NCBI RefSeq assembly: GCF_002258785.1
Contig: NZ_NOYI01000011.1
Location: forward strand, 62,001-126,000
DNA length: 64,000 nt
DNA from: Rhodococcus sp. 06-235-1A
Lineage (GTDB): Bacteria > Actinomycetota > Actinomycetes > Mycobacteriales > Mycobacteriaceae
Reading direction: 5' to 3'
Shown: positions 1 through 9,718 of the stretch, piece by piece
Layout of the letters: the number at the start of each line of letters is the position of its first letter
Position numbering within the stretch: position 1 is the stretch's first letter
The notes under the pieces: model-generated
Told to the model about the DNA's origin: nothing
Database searches by the model: none
The model's input: the letters and a program-made list of their open reading frames with translations, nothing else
Position numbers and translations under genes: made by a program

Positions 1-1
1 A

Positions 2-1474
2 GTGCCACTGTCGGTGGCGCTTGACCACGTGCGTGCAGGGCTACGTTCGGGTCGGCTAACTCATGACCTGACTCCACCTTCGACACTTCTCGACCCGTGG
101 GGGTGGCTCGATGATCGATTGTCGCAGCGCACGGCTGCGGGTCACCCGAGCGAAGCGCACGACACAGTCATAAAGGTGCGGAAGTTGCTCACCGCGTACC
201 CGTCTGCCTCCGCGCCGGCGAAGCTTGCGCTACAAGAAGACCTAGACTCGATGATCAAGTCCGGCCAGGCCAGCGATGATCGTTTTTACAATGACCGGGT
301 CGTGGTGCATGAAGCCGCGGTGGGCACCACCGAAGCGACTCTGCGCGGCGACTTGGCGGGCGATCTTTTGAAAGTCGTCGCACCCGCACTGGACTTACTT
401 GCATATCAGGCGGACCTCACACGCGAATCCACGAATCGCGAGCTCGCTGCGCGGCTTGGGAATCGAGTGGTCCCGTTGGCCACCGCGCTGCGAGAAGTAG
501 GCGACTTGACCGTCCAGACCGCAGACTGGCTGACCGATATCATCACTGCCGCACTACAGAGGATCGACCCAGACACAGCCGTTGTCGATCTCGCCGAGCA
601 TCTCGACGATCCGCCTGCGCCGCGTGATCCGGTTCTTTGCTCGATCGACATGCTCCCCGCGACCGGCGACCTAGCGTGCTATCTACCCGGATCGACACCA
701 CTGGTCCTCGGCGATATCCACGACGCGCCTCTACTTACCCCGTGGGCACTGCGGTTCCATCCCGATTCCCAGCACGTACTGCTTGACCGTGACGCAGCCA
801 TCGAAGCTGCACTCGGAACGCAAACCGCAGTCAATGTCATACCGCGGCGCAGCACGGGATTGCCTCCCCTGGAATTCCCTGGGTTGGTATTAGAACTCGG
901 CGGCACCGCTGCCGACACGACCCGAGCGCGGATCGGACTCGACGCACTGCAGGTCCGCAGCGATGGGAAGCAGGCAATCCTCGTCGATCGCGCTGATCCA
1001 GAACGCTCATTGCTCTTTCACAACGGGGAGCTCGACAGTGGACTCCACACAGCACTGGCGTTGCCCCGCATAAGACGCGCCGTTCTTCCTGACCTGCCGC
1101 ATGTACCGCGCCTGACGTGGCACAACGCGGTACTGAGTCGACGCACTTGGAAGCTGCCCTCAGCCGAAATTCCACAGCCGAACATAAAGATCGGGGAGAC
1201 CGGCCGACTGGTGGCGACCGCGCGAATGTGTGCCGCACGCGCGCTGCCCACCCGTTTCTTCGCGAAATCGCCAACCGAGCGAAAGCCGATTTTCGTCGAT
1301 ACCGCAACCCCGTCGTTGCTGGATGCATTGACCCGACTGGCGGCGACCTGCGAGACCTTAACTGTCAGCGAAGTTCTGCCGACTCCAGAAGAGGCCTGGT
1401 TACGTGACGGTGAGCTGCGCTTCGCAGCAGAACTGCGGTGTGTTTACCTCCGGAAGGGAGCGAACCAGACATGA
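2..1474 (+). CDS. LanB-type peptide glutamylation/tRNA-ligase domain protein, 5' end cut by window (copy 1)
   Basis: The frame is open from the first bases, so the N-terminus lies outside the window; 490 residues are visible. The C-terminal part has the LanB N-domain signature also found in the two paralogues downstream: a K/R-S-P/A-T-E-R-K-P-hydrophobic-D stretch near residue 420, then a T-V-S-E-x-L-P-x-P-E-x-x-W-L-R-D ending. In lantibiotic dehydratases this domain transfers an amino acid from aminoacyl-tRNA to a peptide. The protein stops right after this domain with no SpaB-type elimination domain, as in PEARLs and in split dehydratases. The stop overlaps the next start (ATGA at 1471), so the two are translationally coupled. 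Family assignment is firm; the exact activity is inferred. Confidence 0.8.
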   Translation: MPLSVALDHVRAGLRSGRLTHDLTPPSTLLDPWGWLDDRLSQRTAAGHPSEAHDTVIKVRKLLTAYPSASAPAKLALQEDLDSMIKSGQASDDRFYNDRVVVHEAAVGTTEATLRGDLAGDLLKVVAPALDLLAYQADLTRESTNRELAARLGNRVVPLATALREVGDLTVQTADWLTDIITAALQRIDPDTAVVDLAEHLDDPPAPRDPVLCSIDMLPATGDLACYLPGSTPLVLGDIHDAPLLTPWALRFHPDSQHVLLDRDAAIEAALGTQTAVNVIPRRSTGLPPLEFPGLVLELGGTAADTTRARIGLDALQVRSDGKQAILVDRADPERSLLFHNGELDSGLHTALALPRIRRAVLPDLPHVPRLTWHNAVLSRRTWKLPSAEIPQPNIKIGETGRLVATARMCAARALPTRFFAKSPTERKPIFVDTATPSLLDALTRLAATCETLTVSEVLPTPEEAWLRDGELRFAAELRCVYLRKGANQT

Positions 1475-2904
1475 CGCCACAAGCACCGCTGCTGGTGATT
1501 CCACCGCTATCCGATCCGACGAGGACAGTCACAGACCCTGGGCCCCGGGTCCTCGACCTCAACACGAATTTCAGAAACCGCGCCGCCGACCCAGCCCGAT
1601 TGAGTGCGTCCGCCGAGACAGCCGAGCCGCTCGATGCACTGTTCCTACACGCTGCCACAGCAATATTCGCTCGTAAACGCCAGGACGAAGCAACCTTGCG
1701 AGCGATGGGAGTGGCGCTGCGGTCGATGACTGCACACGACGAGACCTTGCGGATGACCGCCGACGATGTCGAGATCGTCGACGGCAGCACCGAATCGAGC
1801 AAGGATGTAGCAAACGCGGGACGGCGTACGACGCTGTTCGGGCCGGAGGTCGCACTGGCTGCGGAGGCCGCCGGCCGAGGTCCGATGCGCGTCCTCGTCG
1901 ACACAGACCAGCAATTGCCAGCTGCGATCGCCATCGTCCTCGGTTCGGCATCGAACAATATCGCGCTGTGCGGAAAGTTCGCGCTCGCCCACCGGGCGAC
2001 CTTGTCCCGCCTACCCGAACTACGCGGCACAACAATCTCAGCGTGGGTCCCACGCTGGCAGTTGGCACCGCAGTGGTCCGACGGGAAACGGGTCACTGCG
2101 GTCACAGACCCGGCCCATCCGACCCAGGGTGAACCCTGGGTCGGATGGCTCGATGTCGCGTCGCTACTCCACACGCCGGAGTCTGCTCTAGCACTGTGCC
2201 GGGGCGTGATCCTCACTGCTGCTGCTCGGTCCGGCCGAACTCAATTCACCAGTGGCGTCAACGGCACGACCGTCGACATCGCCGATGTCGTCAGACGGAT
2301 GCCGTCCGATGTCCCGATACGTGTCGAACTCCTCGTCGGTGCACCAGGGGTGGAGTCCGAAGCGGTCAAGGAAACAGCACATGCCTTGGCCAACGACGAC
2401 GAACTTCGTCTCGCCGGCCTCCGTCCGTTCCGTCTTAGCGTGAACGCACACGGCAGCTGGGGAGGTCGTCAACTGACCCACCGTCCGCAACCGACAAGCC
2501 GGGATCTGCCCAGAAGTCGAGACTTCGACGCCGCGAAAACTATCGAGCACCAAATGATCTCGGGAACCATAGCTGAGCTTCTGGCGGAGCTCTCGCCAGC
2601 GGTGGAGCTCTTACCGGGCCGCTTCGCTGCTACCGCACCGATGTCCACGACAGGACAGGACGGCTGGTCTGCCAACGCTCAGGTTGTGCGCAACGACGGA
2701 CTAGGCCCAGACAGCCGGGGACCGGGGTACTTCGTTGTGAATTTGCGCTCAGGAAGCGCTTTTCGCCTGCACCCTCGCCTCTCTTCGGTCGTAGACCGGC
2801 TCGCGCGCGGCGACAGATCGGTTGCGCAGCAACTATCCGACCGGGTTCGTAACCGGCTTTCCGGCCAATTGGTCGGAGCCGGCGTATGGAGGGGATCTCT
2901 GTGA
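1471..2904 (+). CDS. Unrecognised 477-aa biosynthetic protein with PqqD-like C-terminus
   Basis: I do not recognise this family with confidence. The ATG overlaps the upstream stop (ATGA) and has a GGAAGGGAG ribosome site 10 bases upstream; a longer reading from 1438 is less likely. The last ~70 residues (F-V-V-N-L-R-S-G-S-A-F-R-L-H-P, then a helical stretch ending G-A-G-V-W) read like a PqqD/RRE winged-helix that would bind a leader peptide. The middle (V-E-L-L-V-G-A-P-G-V-E-S-E-A-V-K) resembles the late strands of a radical-SAM TIM barrel, but no CxxxCxxC motif is present. Its place between two LanB genes argues for a peptide-binding or scaffold partner role. Function is unknown. Confidence 0.6.
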   Translation: MTPQAPLLVIPPLSDPTRTVTDPGPRVLDLNTNFRNRAADPARLSASAETAEPLDALFLHAATAIFARKRQDEATLRAMGVALRSMTAHDETLRMTADDVEIVDGSTESSKDVANAGRRTTLFGPEVALAAEAAGRGPMRVLVDTDQQLPAAIAIVLGSASNNIALCGKFALAHRATLSRLPELRGTTISAWVPRWQLAPQWSDGKRVTAVTDPAHPTQGEPWVGWLDVASLLHTPESALALCRGVILTAAARSGRTQFTSGVNGTTVDIADVVRRMPSDVPIRVELLVGAPGVESEAVKETAHALANDDELRLAGLRPFRLSVNAHGSWGGRQLTHRPQPTSRDLPRSRDFDAAKTIEHQMISGTIAELLAELSPAVELLPGRFAATAPMSTTGQDGWSANAQVVRNDGLGPDSRGPGYFVVNLRSGSAFRLHPRLSSVVDRLARGDRSVAQQLSDRVRNRLSGQLVGAGVWRGSL

Positions 2905-5150
2905 CCAGACAATGGCGTGTAGGACGCGTGTTCGTCCTACGCCACGCCGGAATGCCGTTCGACTGGCTCGAAACTTTCACCGCGGACGCCGACCTCCTTG
3001 CCGTGGCGCAGGACGTGCTGAACTGCGAAGCAGCGCTACTGGACGCAATTGGCGGACAGGCCGCCAACTCAGTGCGTTCCGCGGTGCGTCGAGGTTCGGG
3101 CGACAGGTTGCCTGGCCTGACCAACCCGCGCGCTCGTGCGGCAGCGGAGGAATGGACCGCCGCTACCCGTCGCTTCGAGCTGGCCTACGCGGCCGCAGAT
3201 GCCGCGGCGGGCGATCAGCTGCGCGAGGTGCTGTGTCGACCTGAAGTCGGCGAGGCAGTATTCCTGTCAAACCCCGACGCGTACCGAAATATGCTGGTGC
3301 CCTTTTTATCCCACGAAGGTGCGCTGAACTCGCGGTGGCGTCGCGTCCGACGGCAGATGTACACCTACGTTCAACGATTCTGCGCCAAGAACGAAACCGT
3401 GAGCTTTTTCGGACCCATGGCGTATGGAACAGCGGGTGAGACGACACGGCTTCACAGACAACGCCCACGAATAAGACGCGTCTTCCTATCCGAATGAGCG
3501 GTCCGTACCCTGATTCGCGCGATAGCCCGTGACACGCGACTACTACCTCATCTCCGATTCCACCCCGTGGCAGTGAGCGGTGTCGCAGCACCCGCGACCT
3601 TCTCGGCCCTTCAGGTCGGCGGAACCCGGTTCATCGACCTGGTCCGTTCGACCGGTCGTCCACCCAAAGAGATTGCCGGCGACCTTCGCAAACTGCTGGC
3701 CGACGGTGCCGCGGATGTCGAACTCGGAGAAGGCGAATACGACACTGCTCCCCTCAGAGCACTGCGGGACCAGCTCGCCGCGATCCCACCGATGCCCGCA
3801 AAAGACGAATGGATCGACCGTATCGACGAACTCGAAGGTCTGCGCGCGTCGATGGAAAACCAGCCGCTGGACGAGCGCATTTCTACCGTAGCAACTTTGG
3901 AACACCGATTCACTGAGATCACCGGTAAACCGGCCCGGCGAGGACAAGGTGCTACATATGCCGACCGCGCGATCTTCTTCGAAGAATGCTCTTCCGAGTT
4001 CGACCTCGAGATCTCCGAACATCAACTGGCCGAATGGGAACGCCGCCTTTCACCTCTGCTCGAGGTGGCAGTCGCGCACGGCGCTGCAACCCAACGAGCG
4101 GCAGTGGCGATGGTTCGTGACGCGCTCGCGGACGCCGGACACGACCCTGACGACGCTATGACGCTCGCGGACTGGTCGATGCGCGCAGCTGCAGCCCTTG
4201 AAAGACGAGAAGTGAGCACTTCGCGATTCCGCACAGGACACGCCCCGACCTACTGCGGCGCAGCCGCCGACGCGGAGATCGCCACTCTCCTAGAGAAGGC
4301 CAAAGACCAGCGGGGGGACCGCTACGCAGTGGTCGACCTCTGCCCCCGCGCCGTCGATGAACACGCACTTCCCGGAGCACCACTTATCGTCGCGCGTACA
4401 CACCACCACCTCCTGGTGCATAGCTGGCTCGCGACCATGTTCGACAATCCAGACAAGTTCGCCGGCGACGCAAACGATTGGATCACCCGCAGTGCGGACA
4501 GTCTCGTCGGCCTCGATTTCGGGCGCCGAAACAAGGGCTACTACAGATTTCCTGGACCGGAGATCGCCTTCCGGCCGCTGTCGTGGGCCGACACTCGGCG
4601 AAGGGACCTACTGACCGCAGACGATGTGACAGTCACTCCGGTCGGCGATCGGGTTGAACTCCAGGATCGCCGAGGCCGACACTTGCGTTGCTATGTGCCT
4701 CTGAGCGATTTCGTGAAGTATCCGCCCACCGCCTCGTTGTCACATCCGCAGGTAGTCCATCCCGTGTTCTCCAGCGAACAACAACATCAACCCGAGATCG
4801 AAATAGAGGGCGTGGTTGTGCAACGCGCCCGGTGGGAGGTCTCGACGGACGAGCTCACCGGTACGACTCCTTCTAGCCGTTTCCTGAACCTACGACGCCT
4901 GGCCCAGCTGACCGGCTGCCGGTTCGTCTTCTGCCGCAGCGCAACTGAGCGAAAGCCCTACATGCTGGATCTGGCTGCACCCTTGGCTGCTGACCTGCTG
5001 GCCCATATTGCCAAAACGCCGGGTGTGCTCGACATCGAGCCGATGTCACCGGAACCGGAGATGCTGTGGCTACGTGACCAACAGGGGCGTCGCTATACCA
5101 GCGAGGCCCGAATCCAACTCATCGGCCACGACACCGAGGAGGCACGGTGA
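2901..5150 (+). pseudogene. LanB-type peptide glutamylation/tRNA-ligase domain protein interrupted by in-frame TGA (copy 2)
   Basis: One reading frame runs from GTG 2901 (GTGA overlap with the previous stop; GGAGGGG 6 bases upstream) to 5150, broken only by TGA at 3495-3497 (codon 199). Both halves belong together: before the stop is the LanB motif C-x-K-N-E-T-V-S-F-F-G-P, matched by R-C-E-T-V-S-F-F-G-P in copy 3. After it the frame continues A-V-R-T-L-I-R-A-I-A with no frameshift and ends with the A-T-E-R-K-P motif. LanB relatives often read S-x-W-A-V here, so TGG to TGA is the simplest origin. About 749 codons in all, lacking an elimination domain. The downstream part alone would begin near GTG 3567. 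It could be a true nonsense mutation, a sequencing error, or readthrough. Confidence 0.75.
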
Positions 5151-6379
5151 CCGTTGTCCTGTTCGCCGAGAACACTATTCGCGGTGTCATGCAGATCGAT
5201 CCGACCGGCACCATCGAGCGTGAGAACTACCGAACCGCGGGTGGCTGCGTAGAAACAGTGGATGCCGCCGGGATGGGTGAGCACCGTGCGGCGGACGATC
5301 CGGCACAACTTCCACCCGAGGCCGCTGCAGCATTGGCGCATGTCTTGACACAGTCTGTCCACGCGTTCGCTGCGCCCAGCGAACCTATTCTGCGTGAGCT
5401 CGCTCGCGAGACCGGTGCGGTCGTGCGATTCGCCGGACTACATCAGCGAGTAGTCGCCGGCAACCGGGAAACCCAGGTCGAAGATCAACGCAGATACGCC
5501 TCCGTGGAAGTCGAAATCGACACACCGAGTGGACCGGTGTCCGAGGCGCGTTTGTCGACCAGCACCGCAATAGAAGTAGATGATATTGCCGCGCTGGTCG
5601 ACGAACTACGCTCGCGGGCGTATCTGCCTTCCGCTGATCCGAGCGAGATCGATTGGCAGCAAGCGGATCTGGTTCTACTTCCGGGACGAGCCGGAGCATT
5701 CTTCCACGAGCTCGTCGGTCACCCGCTCGAAGCTGACGTCCTGGCGACCGGGACCAGCTGGCTCTCGGGCCGTCGAGGTGAGGTGATCGGTCCACGCTGG
5801 CTGACCGTTGTCGACGGACCGAGTGGGGCAGAGGGCGGCTTTCGTAGCGCTATCGACGACGAGGGGACCGAATCGACACCTGCAGTTCTACTCGACAACG
5901 GTAGGGTCTGTGAGCCGATGACCGACGCTATGTCGGCTACGCGTCTCGGTTTTCGCCGAACCGGCCACGGTCGTCGCCTGAACTATCGGCACCCCGCAAT
6001 CCCACGGATGACGCACACCGTCGCAACAATCGAGCCGGGCATTGTCACAGCGCCCCCTGTGCGACCGTACCTCGCACCACTGGGTGTGCGGTTGGAGTCG
6101 ATGAATCTCGCCACCGGCAATTTCGTCTTCCGTGCCAACGAGTCACTGTGGTGCGAACCGGGTGCAGTGACACGCCGGTTCGGGGCAATCGAGATTTGCG
6201 GCAACGCAGGTACTGCCCTCGGTGCCCTGATGCCGGTCGACCCGGCGATCTTGGCGTACGGGAGAGCCAATCGTGGGTGCGGCAAACTCGGCCAATTTCC
6301 GCTTCCGGCTTCGTTCGCCAACGCTGGAATGAGCCTGCCCGCCAACGTGGTCAGCGTGCGAAAGGTCCTCCATGGCTGA
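5147..6379 (+). CDS. TldD-type zinc metalloprotease subunit
   Basis: A 410-residue TldD/PmbA-superfamily protein. The active-site helix reads F-F-H-E-L-V-G-H-P-L-E-A-D (HExxxH: H187, E188, H192), and a Cys near residue 351 in E-I-C-G-N-A matches the third metal ligand of TldD. TldD pairs with TldE to form a protease that enters extended peptides; in RiPP pathways the pair removes leader or scaffold residues. The GTG start lies inside the previous stop (GTGA) behind GAGGAGG. The TldE-like partner follows directly. In this operon the pair probably releases the modified residue from the carrier peptide. The family is clear; the substrate is inferred. Confidence 0.85.
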   Translation: MTVVLFAENTIRGVMQIDPTGTIERENYRTAGGCVETVDAAGMGEHRAADDPAQLPPEAAAALAHVLTQSVHAFAAPSEPILRELARETGAVVRFAGLHQRVVAGNRETQVEDQRRYASVEVEIDTPSGPVSEARLSTSTAIEVDDIAALVDELRSRAYLPSADPSEIDWQQADLVLLPGRAGAFFHELVGHPLEADVLATGTSWLSGRRGEVIGPRWLTVVDGPSGAEGGFRSAIDDEGTESTPAVLLDNGRVCEPMTDAMSATRLGFRRTGHGRRLNYRHPAIPRMTHTVATIEPGIVTAPPVRPYLAPLGVRLESMNLATGNFVFRANESLWCEPGAVTRRFGAIEICGNAGTALGALMPVDPAILAYGRANRGCGKLGQFPLPASFANAGMSLPANVVSVRKVLHG

Positions 6380-7397
6380 ATTTGATCGGACCACCCACAC
6401 GCTCCTGGCCGGCCCGCGGCGGAACCGTGCGATCGATACCCTCGCGCTACAGCGCGACCGGTCGGGCGCGGTCATCTCCTCGATCCGGCTCGGCAGAACC
6501 GAGCAAGGTTTCGACTCCGTAGAGCCGGATGCAGCAGTGATCAGCACACTCGATCGGTGGAGCATCGATCGTGGCGTGCCTCTGCAAAGCGCGATCGTCA
6601 CCGTGCTGCAACGCCAAGACTCCAGACACACAAGCGTGCTCGCGCGGCTCGAAACCGCAGTAGGCCCGGTACTGATCGGGACGGCGACCACCGCGGACCC
6701 AACAGAACTCAGTGACGCGCTCGCCCTCACTCCGCCAAAGATGCCGAACAGGTTAGACGAGCCTCCCACGGACTGGGCGCAGCTACCGCTGTGCTTACGA
6801 CCGGAAGTGGCCGCTGTTCTCATCGCCGGGGCGGGCTTCTCACTGTTGTCCGCCAAGGGAACCGCGACTCGCAAGACGTTGACGGGCCGCAAACTGTTAC
6901 CGGGACTCACTCTTACCGAAGTACCCGTGTGGCCGACCCAAGGAACACCCAACGATCTCGGCGGCATATCGATGGTCACCGAACTGATAGAGAACGGGCG
7001 AGTGCTCGCCCCAGATCTCGAACCACGGCTGGTGTGGAATCACGACCTTGGCACCACGGTTGCTCCGGCCATAACCGGGTGGCGGCTCACCGGCCCAGGA
7101 GCGACAGAGCCGCCGCGGTTCATCGAACTCCTCCACTGTGTAGAGGGTCTGCAGCGCTATCACTCCCGCGGCATCGTCCGGCTCACCTGCCTTGCCCGCG
7201 AGAGCGACTGCGGCACATGGTTCTCGTTGACTTTGACCGGCCGCCCGATTCATCTGCTGCGCTATGCGATGGGGGTCAGCGGCCCGGTCTCCACTGTCTA
7301 TACCGACGCCGAAGTGACCACATCAACCGTGTTGCTGCCTTCAGCAGAAACGCTCAACAAGAAGGACCGCGATGTCATCACCGTCAGTCAGCCATGA
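6372..7397 (+). CDS. TldE/PmbA-like partner subunit
   Basis: A 341-residue protein starting at an ATG 8 bases inside tldD. It has no HExxxH motif, as expected for the TldE subunit, which supports the heterodimer but carries no metal. The C-terminal half (L-T-G-R-K-L-L-P-G-L-T-L, G-G-I-S-M-V-T-E-L-I-E-N-G, and F-I-E-L-L-H-C-V-E-G-L) shows the strand-rich PmbA pattern, although the similarity is looser than for the TldD partner. Overlapping gene order and size support a dedicated TldD/E pair. Confidence in TldE identity comes partly from context. Confidence 0.65.
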   Translation: MAEFDRTTHTLLAGPRRNRAIDTLALQRDRSGAVISSIRLGRTEQGFDSVEPDAAVISTLDRWSIDRGVPLQSAIVTVLQRQDSRHTSVLARLETAVGPVLIGTATTADPTELSDALALTPPKMPNRLDEPPTDWAQLPLCLRPEVAAVLIAGAGFSLLSAKGTATRKTLTGRKLLPGLTLTEVPVWPTQGTPNDLGGISMVTELIENGRVLAPDLEPRLVWNHDLGTTVAPAITGWRLTGPGATEPPRFIELLHCVEGLQRYHSRGIVRLTCLARESDCGTWFSLTLTGRPIHLLRYAMGVSGPVSTVYTDAEVTTSTVLLPSAETLNKKDRDVITVSQP

Positions 7398-8460
7398 TTT
7401 CGCCATCGTAGGAGGTGGCATCGTCGCCGCCTGCCTCGCCGACGAACTCGCCACTACTGGTGCCTCGGTTGTCGTCTTCGACGCGGGCGCTACCGCAGGA
7501 AGTGCGACCCAGCGCGCCGCAGGCGTCGCAGTACCGTCGTTGCGCTATCTCGGCGATCAAGAGTTCTATCAGTGGCTCTGCGCTGCCAGTGAGTATCTGG
7601 CATCCGATATCGCGAGGCTCGAGCAGGAGACGGACCAGTTCGCGATGGCTCGTCCGATCCTTCGGGCACTGCGACAAACCGACGCCGAACAGCACGCCGC
7701 CAGCCTCGCAGACGTCGACGGCAGGTGGGTCGAGCACGCTGATCTCGGTGAGATTGCGCCCGGACTGAACCTTCCGAAAAGCCGGCAATACATCCTCAGC
7801 GACGGGCTGATGGTGGATGGGGCCGGATATCTAGGTGCAGTACGTGATCACGCAGTCGCCCAAGGCGTCACCTGGTTGCAGGGAACCGAAGTACACGAAC
7901 TCAACGAAGACTTATCCGGAGTCAGTGTGACGACGGGCCGCGGTGTGTTCCGATCCGAGCGTGCGGTCGTCGCAGCCGGTGCATGGAGCAGTTTTCTCGG
8001 AGCACCGGCCGTGACTCCGCAGCGCGGCCAGATGATTCTGTTGCGCACCGAGGTCGAGCTACCGGTGATCTTCTCCTCGGCGCTATACCTCGCGCCGGCG
8101 ATCGGTGGTGGTGTTCTAGTCGGTGCCACCGAAGAAACCGTAGGCTTCGATGCCAAAGTCACTGCCGGTGGAATTTCCGGTTTGTTGTCGTTCGCGACTG
8201 CGGCAATGCCAGCGCTGGCGAGCGCCGAACCGGTCGAACTGCGCGCCGGGCTTCGCCCCACGACCGCATCAGGTCGACCGATCGTAGGCGCGATACCGAA
8301 TCGCTCCCGACTCTTCGTTTGCGCTGGGCATGCCGGTCACGGACTGCTGAGCGCTCGAGCAACCGCTATGGGTCTGGTCTCCGGCCTCACTGAAGACGAC
8401 TGGGACTCACTGCCATACAGCATGTGCCCCAGCAAAATCACTGCCGAATCGGCTCGGTGA
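7372..8460 (+). CDS. FAD-dependent amine/amino-acid oxidase (DAO family)
   Basis: A 362-residue flavoprotein with an N-terminal Rossmann dinucleotide-binding motif (F-A-I-V-G-G-G-I-V-A-A, residues about 10-20) and the DAO-family C-terminus (L-R-A-G-L-R-P-T-T-A-S-G-R-P-I-V-G, then F-V-C-A-G-H-A-G-H-G). It resembles glycine oxidase/ThiO-type enzymes that oxidise amines to imines. The start overlaps tldE by 26 bases. In PEARL pathways such as ammosamide a glycine-oxidase-like enzyme acts on peptide-derived intermediates, so a similar oxidation is plausible. Family assignment is strong, the substrate unknown. Confidence 0.85.
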   Translation: MSSPSVSHDFAIVGGGIVAACLADELATTGASVVVFDAGATAGSATQRAAGVAVPSLRYLGDQEFYQWLCAASEYLASDIARLEQETDQFAMARPILRALRQTDAEQHAASLADVDGRWVEHADLGEIAPGLNLPKSRQYILSDGLMVDGAGYLGAVRDHAVAQGVTWLQGTEVHELNEDLSGVSVTTGRGVFRSERAVVAAGAWSSFLGAPAVTPQRGQMILLRTEVELPVIFSSALYLAPAIGGGVLVGATEETVGFDAKVTAGGISGLLSFATAAMPALASAEPVELRAGLRPTTASGRPIVGAIPNRSRLFVCAGHAGHGLLSARATAMGLVSGLTEDDWDSLPYSMCPSKITAESAR

Positions 8461-9131
8461 CCGCAGTGATGCGCATCGACCATGTTTTGCTCGGATCTCG
8501 TAGCATCGAGGCGTTGCGCGATCGGTTACGCGACGAATTCGGGTTCGGCATCTGCGACGGCAGTCCCAACCCGGACGGTACCGCCAGCTGGATCGTACCT
8601 ATGTCCACCGACCAGGTGCAGTACCTGGAAATTCTCGTAACCCACGACGAGAACCTGCTCGCTGGTTCGGAATTCGGGCGGCTGTTCCTCGACCGCACAG
8701 CTGATGGGCCCACACTTCTGAACTGGGCTGCGCTTGTCGACGACATCGAACAAGTAGCTGCACGCATCGCCGCCACCGGAGCGTCGGCGGATCTGCTCAC
8801 CGGCGAATCGGTACGCGCAGACGGGGGAGTGGTCCCTTGGGCAGAAGCAGGCTTTGCCGCATCATGGGCCACGCCCGAGCGACCGTTCTTCCTGGCTTAC
8901 GGAGACATGGCGACACGGCAAGAGAGGGTGCCTGTCGACCTCGACACTGCGGCCCACGATCGCGTGCCGACCGGCATCACTGGTCTTCGTGTACGAACCG
9001 CCGATGCGACCGACTACAGGGCATGGATGGGCGGCGAGCGCCCCGGTATCGAGATCGTCGAGGACCCCATCGGAGGCATCGACGAAGTGCAGATGGCAAC
9101 AGCAGAAGGCCCGGTGACTCTCCAATGGTGA
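8457..9131 (+). CDS. VOC (glyoxalase-like domain) protein
   Basis: About 224 residues. The N-terminal I-D-H-V-L-L-G followed by D-E-F-G-F pattern is typical of glyoxalase-like VOC proteins, with a second, weaker VOC half after residue ~130 (G-I-T-G-L-R-V-R-T-A-D). GTG 8457 overlaps the preceding stop; ATG 8469 is an alternative. VOC proteins bind a metal and do isomerisation, ring opening or drug sequestration. In this operon it may be a tailoring enzyme or a resistance protein. No stronger statement is possible. Confidence 0.7.
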   Translation: MTAVMRIDHVLLGSRSIEALRDRLRDEFGFGICDGSPNPDGTASWIVPMSTDQVQYLEILVTHDENLLAGSEFGRLFLDRTADGPTLLNWAALVDDIEQVAARIAATGASADLLTGESVRADGGVVPWAEAGFAASWATPERPFFLAYGDMATRQERVPVDLDTAAHDRVPTGITGLRVRTADATDYRAWMGGERPGIEIVEDPIGGIDEVQMATAEGPVTLQW

Positions 9132-9718
9132 AGGCGTCGCCGGTACTGCACGCCATTGTTACCGGTGCCCCGCCGGCCGGTGGAGTCGGCGCGCTGGTGG
9201 CTGCTGCCCAGGCAGACGGGTGGCAGGTCGGGATAATCTCCACCCCTTCCGCCTTGCCGTTCCTCGACGTCGACGCTCTCATAGCGATGACCGGGTATCC
9301 CGTGGTGCACTCTTTCAGATCACCGACCGAACCGGAACCGTTGCCGCCTCCGGATGCTGTGGTCGTTGCCCCAGCGACAGCCAACACGATAGCCAAGCTT
9401 GCGACCGGAATATCGGACACGCTCGCCACCGGACGATGCGCTCAAGCGATCGGTGCAGGCATTCCGCTCGTTGTTGTCCCGTTCAGTACCCGGGACCACT
9501 TAGCCCATCCTGCGATCGTCACAGCCATGTCGTCGTTGCGCGCCTGGGACGTCACAGTTCTGTACGGAGAACAAGTGTGCTCTTTGCCCGCAGGCGGACC
9601 GACAAGCCCTGTGGCGGGGGCCTTCCCGTGGCGGCTTGCCTGGGACCACGCTCGTACGGAGTACACGAGGGCACAGTGCGAGCGACCGGACAACCATCAG
9701 CGGAAGACGACACCGTGA
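9125..9718 (+). CDS. CoaC/LanD-like flavoprotein decarboxylase (HFCD family)
   Basis: A 197-residue flavoprotein. The FMN-binding P-A-S-A-N-T motif appears as A-P-A-T-A-N-T-I-A-K-L-A-T-G-I-S-D-T-L (about residues 84-102), and V-V-H-S-F near residue 63 may hold the catalytic His. LanD relatives oxidatively decarboxylate C-terminal Cys of peptides; CoaC decarboxylates phosphopantothenoylcysteine. ATG 9125 overlaps the VOC gene. Next to LanB-type ligases it could decarboxylate the residue added to the carrier peptide, but many actinobacteria carry small flavoproteins of this fold with unknown roles. Confidence 0.7.
   Translation: MVKASPVLHAIVTGAPPAGGVGALVAAAQADGWQVGIISTPSALPFLDVDALIAMTGYPVVHSFRSPTEPEPLPPPDAVVVAPATANTIAKLATGISDTLATGRCAQAIGAGIPLVVVPFSTRDHLAHPAIVTAMSSLRAWDVTVLYGEQVCSLPAGGPTSPVAGAFPWRLAWDHARTEYTRAQCERPDNHQRKTTP

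Noticed and set aside
3495..3497. Selenocysteine at the TGA in the LanB gene
   Set aside because: No stem-loop typical of a bacterial SECIS was noticed after the codon, and the expected residue is Trp, not Cys.
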